DNA of 60,126 nt. It comes from Glomus cerebriforme (Eukaryota > Glomeromycota > Glomeromycetes > Glomerales > Glomeraceae). This document shows positions 13,169 to 23,211 of this stretch, piece after piece (the first letter of the stretch is position 1; every line of letters starts with the position of its first letter). The notes below the pieces were generated by a model that did no database searches, had not been told where the DNA came from, and saw only the letters and a program-made list of their open reading frames with translations. The stretch is from NCBI GenBank assembly GCA_003550305.1, contig QKYT01000128.1, forward strand, positions 134,425-194,550, in the 5' to 3' direction. The position numbers and the translations under genes were made by a program.

Positions 13169-15029
13169 ATGTCAGCAACACAAACAACTTCTCCTGTACC
13201 AACAGTATCTTTACCAACACCGATCTCATCAGAAACATCATCATCTTCTACTTCTACTTCTTCTTCAATGACTTGTACATCAAATTGTTATTTAACGATT
13301 ATAGTAATTGTGTTTTTATTAATCGTTTGTTTCATTTTATTAAGATTATCATATGTTTATTTATATAAAAGAAGAAAGACAAATTCAATTGTTGATATAG
13401 AAAATAATGCATATGATAATAATAATAATAATAATAATAACATTATTAACAATGATGATACCGTAGTTAACAATGATCTTACTGAAATAATATCTACTAC
13501 GCGTTTAAGTAATTCAGAAATACTTGGTACGAATAATAATACATTGATTATTCCACAAAATGCCTTGATTAGGAATCGTCATACAATATCCGTTAGAAGT
13601 CATCCAAATAATAATTCTTTTAATAATCAACAACAATATAATTCATTAAAAAGAACGAGAACTACAATATCTTATATTATATCAAATAATGATAATAATA
13701 ATAATAATAATCATCATCATCATAATAATAATAGTAATAGTAATAATTTTATAAAAAATCTTCTTAATGATCTTCATTTAAAAAAAATTAATAATATTGA
13801 AATTTTAGTAGAAAAATTTCCTTTACCTCCTCCAATTTCTATTAATCAAAATAATAATAATGATTATGATGATGTTGATGATACAAATGATTATAAGGAA
13901 CTTGAAAAAATTATTAAAAAGTTTAATAAACCTTGGGAATTCGTACCTGAAATAGCTTCAAAAGAAATGAATACTGTTAAAGTTAAAAATGGTGGAAGGA
14001 TCATCGAAATTAATCCTAAAACTTGGAGTAGTGTAGTAAAAGATGCTTGTGTACAATCAAATTATCCTTTTTATGTTCCATTACCTCCAAATTTGAAAAA
14101 AGATAATAATAATGAAGGTGAAACCTTGAATGAAAAAGAAGAAATTATAATTGATAAAATTTCAAAAGATGATGAGAAAGAGAAAGAATTGTTTGATGAG
14201 AAAGTGGAAGATGATAAACAGGAATCGATTAGTGATAAAATTAGAAAGAAATTACAACAAAAAAAGAAATATTTACAACAACAAATTATTCATAAAAGTC
14301 CTAAAATTGAAGAAATTATGGAAGAATATTATAAAGATTGTGAAGGTTTTAATTATTTTGAAATTACTATATTAGAAAAAGAAGATTCTCATACGAATAT
14401 TGCTATCGGTGTCGCAACGAAACCATTTCCTTGTTATAGGTAAATAAATAAATATATACATATATTTCACACATATCTATTATATATATATTTCTCGTAC
14501 TAAATTTTAAACTTTTTTTTTAAATAGATTGCCAGGTCATATGGAATATTCAATAGGTTATCATTCAAATACCGGACAAGTTTATCAGAATTCAATGTAT
14601 AATGGATGGGAATATGGTCCATCATGGAATAATATTCATACTACTATAGGATGTGGTTATAAACCACTTTCTGGTGAAATTTATTTTACGTTTAATGGAT
14701 TTATTTTGGGTACATTATACACTGCGGACGTAGAATATGATGCTTTAAACGAAAAAAGATATTATCTATTCCCTTCTATTGGAGCTAATGGTAAATGTAA
14801 AATTAGAGTTAATTTTGGTGAAGAAGAATTCATTTATAGAGATAGTTATGAGAAAATTACTGAAAGTGAAAGTGATTATATTAGTGAAGATGATGATATA
14901 ATTAATTCTTATCATAAAAATTCGGTAGATGATAATAATCATCCATTAGGAAAGTGGAAAGATGTTAGATTAGAAACAGATGAAAAAGTTTGGTGGAATA
15001 CTATTAATACTATTAATACTATTGCATAA
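13169..15029 (+). CDS. Membrane-anchored SPRY protein, paralogue of the 6.9-kb gene
   Basis: Exon 1 is 13169-14439 and exon 2 is 14528-15029, with an 88-base GT-AG intron that splits an Arg codon at exactly the same SPRY position as in the minus-strand paralogue. The start is the first ATG of the frame (MSATQTTS), after a poly-A stretch. The product is about 590 residues. It has a Ser/Thr-rich N-terminus, one transmembrane segment at about residues 40-63 (YLTIIVIVFLLIVCFILLRL) and basic KRRK after it. A linker rich in Asn and His homopolymers follows, then SPRY blocks KPWEF, KTWSS, QSNYPFYVP, SIGYHSNTG, TTIGCGYKP and YFTFNGFILG. An acidic-basic insert (about 310-390) interrupts the SPRY region. 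Unlike its paralogue no PPxY was seen, so Rsp5 recruitment, if any, must differ. Confidence 0.85.
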
Positions 15030-16290
15030 AATTTTTTCTATTTAAAATTTTTTTTTTTTTTTTTTAGAGAATTAATCAAAGTTTACCTATTATATATTAT
15101 TAATTTAGATTATAAAATTTTAATACTTTAATTAATTCTCAAACTTTTTTGTAATTATTGTATATTCTCTCTCTCTTTCTCTTCTTGTATTATAATAATG
15201 TAAATATTTAATATTTTAAAAATATAATAGTATTTGTATTAAATTAAAATTAATATATTTGATATATTTTTTAAACTTTTGACGAAAAATTCTGTTTGGG
15301 CATTATAGTGTTTGAATTATCACGTGATATATATTAATTGGTAACCTGTCCCACCTATTCACCTGTTCCACATAAAAAAAGATTTTTTATTGACAACAAC
15401 CCTTTCTTACAACATACAGTACATTTTCGGTTACATTTCCGTTAAAGGTGGCCTGACAACCATTTGCAACCTATATATTGTATACAAACTTCGTTAAAAT
15501 TGGTAATTCGAAATGGTCGTAATTATTACTTACGGCTAATAACCATAGTTTCCGTTAAAAAACTGTTTAATGATCTTGTGATCTTGCCATTACAAATTAT
15601 TAATTTTACCAAACCATTGAATCATCAATTGTTGGTATTTGGTTATTTATCATACTAAAAGTTCGTTCTCATTTCTATAAAGAAGAAATAAATTAAGAAC
15701 TTTATTTATTAATGATATATAATTGAAATAGAATCATTAAATTATTATTGCAAAAATCTGGTGATGGGTGAAAAATGTTTAATAGGAGTAATGAGATGAA
15801 CCTATTATATGGTGTTGTTTATTTTGAACGAGCTTTTATATTGCTTTACTGATTTACTGCATAGAACTTGATGTTATGGTGTATGGGTTGTTCCTGAGGT
15901 AAGAATTGTTCATGAAATATTTTTTATTTATTATTTTTGTTAATTTAAAAATTTCTTTATTTATTTATAGGAAAGGTTCATTTTGGGGTAATTTATTATA
16001 ATGGGAGAGGGATTTTCGATTATCCATTGATTCAATATTTTCTTTACTTCGAGTGATCTCGAGATCTGTGTTGATGGGAGGAGGACTTTTTTGTTAATTT
16101 AATACTTCCTTTCATTTTATTTTTATTTTATTTATTTTTTATTTTATTTTATTTTATTTTATTTTATTTTTTGGATTCTTTACCCGATCCATCCTTTCAT
16201 TTAGTAGTGATTTCAAATAATTATTAAATTTATTATTTTTTAAAAATGTAAATTTTCATCAAAGAATAGAGATTGTTTAAATAGAATTAT
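15030..16290. other. Gene-free AT-rich DNA
   Basis: 3' flank of the SPRY gene, then low-complexity DNA with an ATTTT microsatellite at about 16110-16168 and a CACGTG palindrome at 15321. No coding frame was supported. Confidence 0.4.
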
Positions 16291-16296
16291 GATTTA

Positions 16297-17160
16297 TCAA
16301 ATACTTTGATGAATTAAAAAAAAAATTAATTTGTTAAATTCTAGCAAAGTAAAATTCTTTATCATCCGTAAAGAACTGTCTATAGGGGAGAATATTAGCG
16401 TTCTATAATGCAGTGGTGATAGGAATAGGATACAGTATGTTAAAAAAAATCGATTAAAATGGACAAACCACTTATGACCTTTATTACACATCCATTGCAT
16501 CAGAACACAGAAATTTATGTACTTTGTAGAAAGACATATACCTCCTCTACTATGAGCAATTTCTTTGACTTCTATAAGACCACAAGGAATATTGCCAGAA
16601 CATTGTGGACACTACCGACTCTTATTCCTTGGAGTATCTATATTGATGTATTCTGTAGAAAGGCATTCACCACCACTTATGCAACACTAATTGCTATGTC
16701 AACATTAAGATATCAGCACTTTTGATATCAAGTTCCTTTAATAATATCCTTAGATGAAGCCTCCCATTTATGCCCTTTTATACACTGCCATTCAAGAGGA
16801 TCCTGTCTATTAATATATCCCGTTGCAAGGCAAAAATCTCCTTTTTTCCCCGCAAGTATTTGAATATCCATAATGGTTCAAGTTTTGGTAGGGTGGTTTG
16901 CAGGATATTGTGGGTACCATGATTTTATTCTAGTAAGAGGTGCAGTCCATTCATGATTTCTAGAACATCTCCAAAGCATCAGTGTTTTTATATATTTTTC
17001 TCACCTCCTTTATTAAATGCGATTTCCTTAACAATATCTAATGTTAGTTTTGCCATTAATATTTTATACCATTTTTTTTCAAAAAGGCTGGCGGGCATGA
17101 TTTTCATGCTTTATTCCTCCATTGAAACACCCTGCTTCTCTATCATTTTATTGCTTTCAT
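16297..17160 (-). pseudogene. Decayed zinc-ribbon (treble-clef) repeat protein
   Basis: Reading the minus strand from about 17150 downward gives repeated zinc-ribbon-like units. They are LWRCSRNHEWTAPLTRIK (near 16930-16980), then CLATGYINRQDPLEWQC followed by IKGHKWEAS (near 16750-16830), and QWMCNKGHKW (near 16470-16500). The shared pattern is W-x-C-x2-x-H-x-W with a CxxC-like exit. Such units occur in tandem in lineage-specific proteins. Several expected Cys have become Tyr (for example WYPQYP), and stop codons and frameshifts separate the units, so this copy is dead. Function is unknown; nucleic-acid binding would be a guess from the fold. Confidence 0.55.
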
Positions 17161-17292
17161 TTTATTAGCCGGTCAGCTCTTTCTCATGTATTTCTTTACG
17201 ATCCATATTTTCATTGGTAAGTTCTGATGAAACTGCATGAAGAAATATTAGATTATTACTAGCAATTTTTTCGCCAAAAATATTTTTCTTAG

Positions 17293-17940
17293 CATTTGGA
17301 TGACAGGCCATCAACTCCTGCGGTTTCGAGACCTGAAACACCAACATTCACCCAAACCGCTAACCTTACAGGCGTTTCCGATGGGTATTTACGTGTAATA
17401 TCCTGTAAAGCGAGAAAATTCAATAAGTTATTTGGATATGAATACGACCCTGTAACTCTGCAAAAGAATAATGGTATAGGATGGTATATGATTGAGCGGA
17501 TCACTTGTAGTGCTGACAGTATTTCAAGACTCACTAATATCCAAATTCGATACATTATAGATCAAACCAAATCGAAAACTATTAACAATGTTAACGATCG
17601 GAAGGATTCGGAAAACGTTAACATCGTTAACGATCAGGATAACTCCGTAATCGATTCTTCAGATGAATTATCAGTAGAGCCCTGGGAGGACATTAACGAG
17701 AAAGAGCTCTGGGGTTGTGAGATGCCTCAGTCGGAAGAAGGTTCGAATATAGTCCAATCACGTAAATATGAGGATACAAGCAAAGATTTTGATGCTTCTG
17801 ACAGTTCTAGTGATGATGAAGAGAATAAATTCGAAGAAGAAGAGGAGGTACCAGAGGATTCGGACGCTGATGAATATTATGGAGGATATTATTACGGAGA
17901 CGGAAGATTTGAAAGAAAAGTCTCACCAGTATCCGCCTAG
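17293..17940 (+). CDS. Exon of lineage-specific acidic protein (ITCSAD-SRLTN domain)
   Basis: An open frame of about 215 residues starts directly after TTTTTCTTAG at 17283-17292, a good splice acceptor. No ATG lies between the upstream stop and the conserved part, so this is probably a 3' exon whose upstream exon was not identified. The conserved segment runs GYLRVISCKARKFNKLFG, then GIGWYMIERITCSADS and SRLTNIQIRYII. A similar segment (ISDVNLYQQLSRARKLY) ends the coiled-coil pseudogene at 39.8-41.1 kb. I therefore infer a shared C-terminal helical domain of an expanded family. The C-terminus is Asp/Glu/Ser-rich, then has a Gly-Tyr patch. Function is unknown. The frame is intact and could be expressed. 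Confidence 0.5.
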   Translation, partial: HLDDRPSTPAVSRPETPTFTQTANLTGVSDGYLRVISCKARKFNKLFGYEYDPVTLQKNNGIGWYMIERITCSADSISRLTNIQIRYIIDQTKSKTINNVNDRKDSENVNIVNDQDNSVIDSSDELSVEPWEDINEKELWGCEMPQSEEGSNIVQSRKYEDTSKDFDASDSSSDDEENKFEEEEEVPEDSDADEYYGGYYYGDGRFERKVSPVSA

Positions 17941-19230
17941 AAGCTCTTTTGAATAGTCCGCAGTAATTACTATTGAACTCGAACATGTGACTTTACAAAA
18001 AAATCCACCGCAGTATATGGATTGTGCGCAGTAACACATCATTTGATTTATGGTCTGGGCATGTGATTGACTACGCCAACTTATCATGTGATTGCGTATA
18101 ACCACATTACGTTATTTTTTTTAGCGATCTATTAATAAAGAAAAATATTTTTGCATTGCTCGCGTAGCTTGTCGTGCATTTTTTTCCTAAAAGTTCTGGC
18201 ATGTATTTATCACGTGATTGTTAATAAAAATACGTCCCTGAATTCGTATGTCAATTCGCCTATCATGATGATTAAACCTGTAAATCAGATTTCAGAAAAA
18301 AGCATTTTCCTGCTGGCGCATTCAATATTACATGCATATACTAATTCATTATTCCTTTTTGCGATTTAAATGAATTAGGGAGAAAGGCATTCATTTCCGT
18401 TTCTGGGTGATCCGAAAATAAGATGATTTTTTTTACATTGATCAGTTTCACATTAAACCGTACATTTCCTTTTTAGCGCTAAGAGAGAAATCATTTGTAA
18501 TTATTAAAACGTTTTTCTGCGATACGCAATAAGGCAAAGAAATTATTAAATTCTTTTGCAAAAAAATTTTCGAAATTCTCCAATATGATTTACAGTAATG
18601 AAGCCTTTTTAAGATTAAATCCGGTTAATTTCCATTTCCATGTGTAGTAGAAATAAAATATAAAAGAACCCTTTTCCCTGCGCATTTATGCAAAAAAATA
18701 AACTTTAGCTGTTATTATTTCAATATCTCACATCGATCCACAAATAAGCACACTTCTCAATAAATTTACTATGCATCGCTTATCTAATCATGACCAGTTT
18801 AACAACAAATAACTCTTCGGAAAGCATGCCATTTTTGACCTCACCCGCTGTTTTTTTGTTCGTTAGTTCAGCGATATATATGGGGATCGCGGTTATTTAT
18901 TATCTCTGATGAATCCATCGCACGTGACGCAAAAATTAATTCTAATTTCGCCGCGGAATTCAGTAAAATCTTTATACCAAAATTAATGGTAAACTCATCG
19001 CTAAAATCAATTCACGTGATGCTAACTACGTCACGGGGCGCAGAAAATCTTATCAATGGTTATTGCCGTAATGATCTTGGCTTCAAATTACTCTACGAAA
19101 AAATTTATAAAATTTCGGTTTTATCTTTCTTACGCATGATAATGTGTTTATTTATTGTAATAATTTTTATATTAAATAAGTAAGAATTAAAATCAAAGTG
19201 CAAAGTATATCATAATGTTCTGCAAAAAAA
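17941..19230. other. Gene-free spacer with CACGTG palindromes
   Basis: No coding frame was supported. CACGTG occurs at 18211, 18921 and 19013, mostly extended as TCACGTGA-like. The stretch is slightly richer in G/C than the surrounding T-tract DNA. Confidence 0.4.
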
Positions 19231-19233
19231 ATT

Positions 19234-20365
19234 CTATATTATTAGTGGCTTAACCATTGCCAACTCTTCACTTGCATGTATGACGTCTAAGTTCAACTCA
19301 CCAGTGTCTTCAATGATTACACATCTCTTTTTTGGATAGTGTAGGAAATTCGCAAGATCATCCTCCATTTTATTAATTCCCAAAATATACATTTCATGTG
19401 TCATTTCACACCATGAAAATAAAATACCACGATCATCTAAAGACAAAACAACCATTCCATAACAACCTACAAATAGTGGGTGAATATTGGTGATACCAAA
19501 TGTGTTACTGAAGTATTTCTTATTTTCTTGATCAAATATCCATTTATCTGTAGGTTCATGGAATTCATGGAACTTGTGATCATTCTTTATTTCATCAACC
19601 AAGTCTGACAAGCTTGGTAATTTTGACATGGCTCCATTATTTCCCCTGTTATTAATGACACTTTTCGAGACTTTGCTTGATAGAGAGATCTGTTCTCGAC
19701 TGGCATAAAAAAGTCCAAGCATTCATCTCCATGCAATTCTCGAACTTCCAATATTTTTCTAGAGTTGGAACACATTCCCATTCTGATCCCGAGAAAGAAG
19801 GTATTGGTCGTTCTTTTGTCAGAATGCAATCAATCGATTCCTTTGTATCCCGTTGCGAGTTGTAATTGGTGCACCAAATGCAACGTTGACAACCTTTTCC
19901 TGGTTTGATTTCCAGGAAACGTTGATCGTTGCTGGACGTCTCCAACGATTGGGTTCCATTATATTTATCCATTGAAAATTTGGTTGAGATGCCGAAAAAG
20001 AAACTTTTCCTGACTCCGATATGTGATCTTTCTCTTCTTGAGATTTTTCTTTGGAATGAACGGAAAGTTGGTATTTTTTTTCTTTTTCTTCGGGAGAGGA
20101 AAGTTGATCATGTAAAGGTAACAGAGAGCATCCCATGGGAGGTTATAATGATTATGACTCCATTCACTCTCATAATTATTGGTTGACAATTGATTCTGTT
20201 GTTTTTCCTGTTTCTGATATATAATTCATTATCTTTTCCTGAAATTTTTCTTTGGAGGCAACTATGATGACTGTCAATCTTATAATTATTGTTTGTGAAA
20301 AATTGAAAATTCGTTTGTTTCCTTCGCAGTTCTAAGGTGAAATCGTTTAAGAAATTTATTTCCAT
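19234..20365 (-). pseudogene. Lineage-specific family F, diverged copy
   Basis: The minus strand encodes, through several frame changes, segments that match the plus-strand copies at 41.8 and 51.1 kb. These are SEWSHNHYNLPWDALC (near 20150), WKSNQEKVVNVAFG (near 19900), RELHGDECLDFFMPVE (near 19720), and a long C-terminal piece with FGITNIHPLFVG, LDDRGILFSWCEMTHEMY and CVIIEDTGEL (19290-19560). The C-terminal 160 residues are open. Upstream parts need at least three frame changes and there is no Lys/Glu-rich tail. It is the most diverged copy in the window. No known domain was recognised. The steady motif LGINKME plus EDTGEL suggests a folded C-terminal domain under past selection. Confidence 0.6.
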
Positions 20366-20432
20366 GCAAGAGTAGAATTCATTTTAACGTTTTTGCTTCG
20401 TTTAAAAATCAATTAAACTAATTCAATCCATC

Positions 20433-20585
20433 ATTTTAAGGATCAAACATTTTTAAGGATCATTTTTAAGGATCAAACATTTTTAAGGAACATTTTTAAG
20501 GATCAAACATTTTTAAGGAACATTTTTAAGGATCAAACATTTTTAAGGATTTTTAAGGATCATTCTTAAGGATCAATCATTTCTT
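20433..20585. repeat. 30-bp tandem repeat (AAGGATCAAACATTTTT type)
   Basis: About four to five head-to-tail copies of a 30-base unit alternating TTTTTAAGGATCAAACA and TTTTTAAGGAACA. The array lies just upstream of the 5' end of the minus-strand family F copy. Confidence 0.75.
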
Positions 20586-20589
20586 AATA

Positions 20590-21910
20590 AGAAATGTGAT
20601 CACCTTGGATATAATAATTGACATGTCAAAAGTCGAAACTGTTGACGGTTTAAATAGGTATATTTTAATAGTTTTTAAGTCTTTTAAAGTCTTTTATAAT
20701 TTTTGCTTTTTAGAAACCAAATTAGAAAAGTTTCATTAGTGATTCCCACTTTTAGGATCAATACCGCAGTATTTGATGACATACAAATATACAATACAAT
20801 TTAGCAGCTAGTAATATTTGTCTTTTATTGGAATAATAAATTCGGCATGCTTTATAGTTTACGTTGATATCAATTTTGTAAATTCGCAAGATTTACTATA
20901 AACATAAAAAATCTCAGATCACAACAACTACAGTACATTGATTTAAGCGAAACATTACTGTATGTTGAGAATTAAAATAATCTAATTTTAATTCCGAATC
21001 CTAATGAAAATATTTACTTTTTCATTTTTAGTTTTTAATAAAAAGAATATTTAGGTTGTACAAACATAAATTTGTAAAAAAAAATTGACACTATTAATCT
21101 TTATTGTCCAAACTCTGAAGAGCGACCAATTCTGCCGTGGGGTTGACCTTTTTTTTTTTTTGTAGATATAACGAAAAATTAATGCCGATTTATCCGAAAA
21201 TACAAGCAGAACAACAAATTAGGCAAATTCCTTTTTTCTTTATAAAAAAAAAGGATTTGTTTAATCTTTTTGTGGAAGTTTATCCCCTTGTAATAATATT
21301 TTCTTAATATTGAATCATCATTAAAATTTTCCATGTATGTAAAACTCGTACAAATTTCACTCTTTAATCTACCAATTAGAATTCGCGACATTTAAACATA
21401 TTTTATTATATTGCTGATATTTAATTTTATAGTATTTTGAAAGTTAATTTAGTTTATCCTTTCAAATTGAAAATTAATCTTAAGTTATTATGAGGATTTT
21501 CCAAAAAAAATTTGACAGGAGACAAAAAAAATTACATTATACTCTGATGTTTGTGTCTAATATTTACTATTGATTATAACTCGTCACAATAAAAATAACT
21601 GTTGATTGCTCCCCCTTAATATTTAATTGTTTATGATATTAAGAAACCTTTAAATTTGATATATAATTTTTTGATTGGAGGAATCGCGATCACAAGGAGG
21701 CATTAATTACTTTATCAAAAGAGATTTTATTTTTCGTCCCATTGCATCACTTGCATTCTGTTTTAAAATAATCAACTGTACGTCAAAATTTTTTTATAGG
21801 GTTATTAGATTACAATACGTTTTAAATTTTGATTTTGACCTGACATTATTACAACGAAAAATTGGATCAAAAATCTAAATATAGGAGGGTAATTAATTTA
21901 AAAGAAACAA
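20590..21910. other. Gene-free AT-rich DNA
   Basis: Only short frames without recognisable features, for example about 70 codons on the minus strand at 21179-21391 and 67 on the plus strand at 21675-21878. No homology or composition signal supports either as a gene. Confidence 0.4.
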
Positions 21911-21916
21911 ATCAAA

Positions 21917-22925
21917 ATGAGTTCAACGAATTCTACTTTCAACAACCTTCACGCTCATGTCAAGGAAGGCATGGATGAGAAAAAAGGTAACTTTTGTTAT
22001 ATGAAAACAAGGAGAAGGAAATTTCTTAAGTGCTTTTAGGCCACGTCCCCAATTAAGGAAGACATGGACGCTAAATAAGGTAACTTTTAGTTGTTTTATG
22101 AGAAAACAATGTAAAAGAAATTTAATAAGTGCTTTTTCACCTTAGATCTGGGAGTGTATTGAAAAAATGGCGGAGAGGAGCAAAAAGGGACAGAAATTAT
22201 ACAACACATTTCTTCTTCCATACGGAATTTAATTTTTTTTTTTTTATGCATGGATGTTGATGTTGACCTTAATATTCATCAGGAGAGACAAACAAATTTT
22301 CAACAATCCCAATGGACTTCCAAGGCACGTCTGAAATCTGCCAGGTTTGTGGCGCAGTAATTTTTCAAAAAAATACATAACAATTTTTTTCTTTGTTATA
22401 AAGCTTTTAAATTTTTACTGTAGATGTAATTTAGGCTGCTCTGCAAGTTTACTTATGCTTTGGAAGGAGGTTTAAAATGCCATTGCTGACTTTACATATA
22501 AATGATTGATTTTACCGTATTTGCCGATCATTTCCAAAAATGGATTTTACGAAAATAAAATTTTTGTCAAATAAGTCAATAATGATATTTAAAACTGCTT
22601 TTAACACTCTAAGTAAACTTGCAGAGCAGCCGAAATTAGGTATATTTAGTAACTTTTAAAGGCTATATTTTAATATAAAATATTTTATTTTTATGATTTT
22701 TGTTGCGCCACATCGGTTAGTTGCGCACAGATTTCAGACGTGCCCTTCCAAGTCCAATGATAATAAGGATGAATGGAACCACGATCATTATAATAACCCA
22801 ATGGGATGCTCTCTGTTTCTTGTACACGATCAACATTAATTCCCAAAGAAAAATCCCAAGACAAAGAAAAATCAAATAACTTGATACTGGGACTCGCATT
22901 TAATGGCCTAGGATCCGCGTACTCC
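21917..22925 (+). pseudogene. Lineage-specific family F copy, interrupted by a palindromic insertion
   Basis: ATG 21917 opens a short exon (MSSTNSTFNNLHAHVKEG) ending at a GTAACT donor, like exon 1 of the copies at 41816 and 51107. The second-exon start (GATCTGGGAGTG) follows near 22145. The coding trace continues to QSQWTSKAR near 22325 and stops at the insertion. It resumes near 22760 with EWNHDHYNNPMGCSLFL and fades out by about 22925. The C-terminal domain of the family is missing. A partial second copy of the exon 1 end, followed by GTAAC, lies near 22050-22085, suggesting a local duplication. Confidence 0.5.
22311..22757. mobile_element. Nested palindromic insertion (MITE with outer inverted duplication)
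   Basis: GGCACGTCTGAAATCTG at 22324-22340 is inverted at 22728-22744, and the match extends outward into the family F coding sequence. Inside it, a 29-base arm containing GGCTGCTCTGCAAGTTTACT (22427-22455) is inverted at 22610-22638 with one mismatch, giving a 212-bp MITE-like core. The outer inverted repeat consists of host coding sequence, so the insertion event seems to have created an inverted duplication of its target. No transposase is encoded. Confidence 0.6.
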
Positions 22926-23211
22926 CTCCCTCTTTGATAGCATCACTTACAGTATTCACTTGCAATCCTCTGATTAGCTATGTATCTGAAAAATAAATAA
23001 TAAAAGTTTTTCGCTTTCCGAAATTTATCTGAGAGAAGGTAAATTTTTCTTGATAAAAGTGATCGGCGTGACAAATTGTCACGCGCACATGATTTTCGAA
23101 GCTGTAACTAATCAATCATCAATCTGTGCAACAATCGACATAATAAAAAGAATAAAAAGGGCAACACCTATCTTTCCTATCTTGTATATTTGTAATATTT
23201 GTAAAANGACG

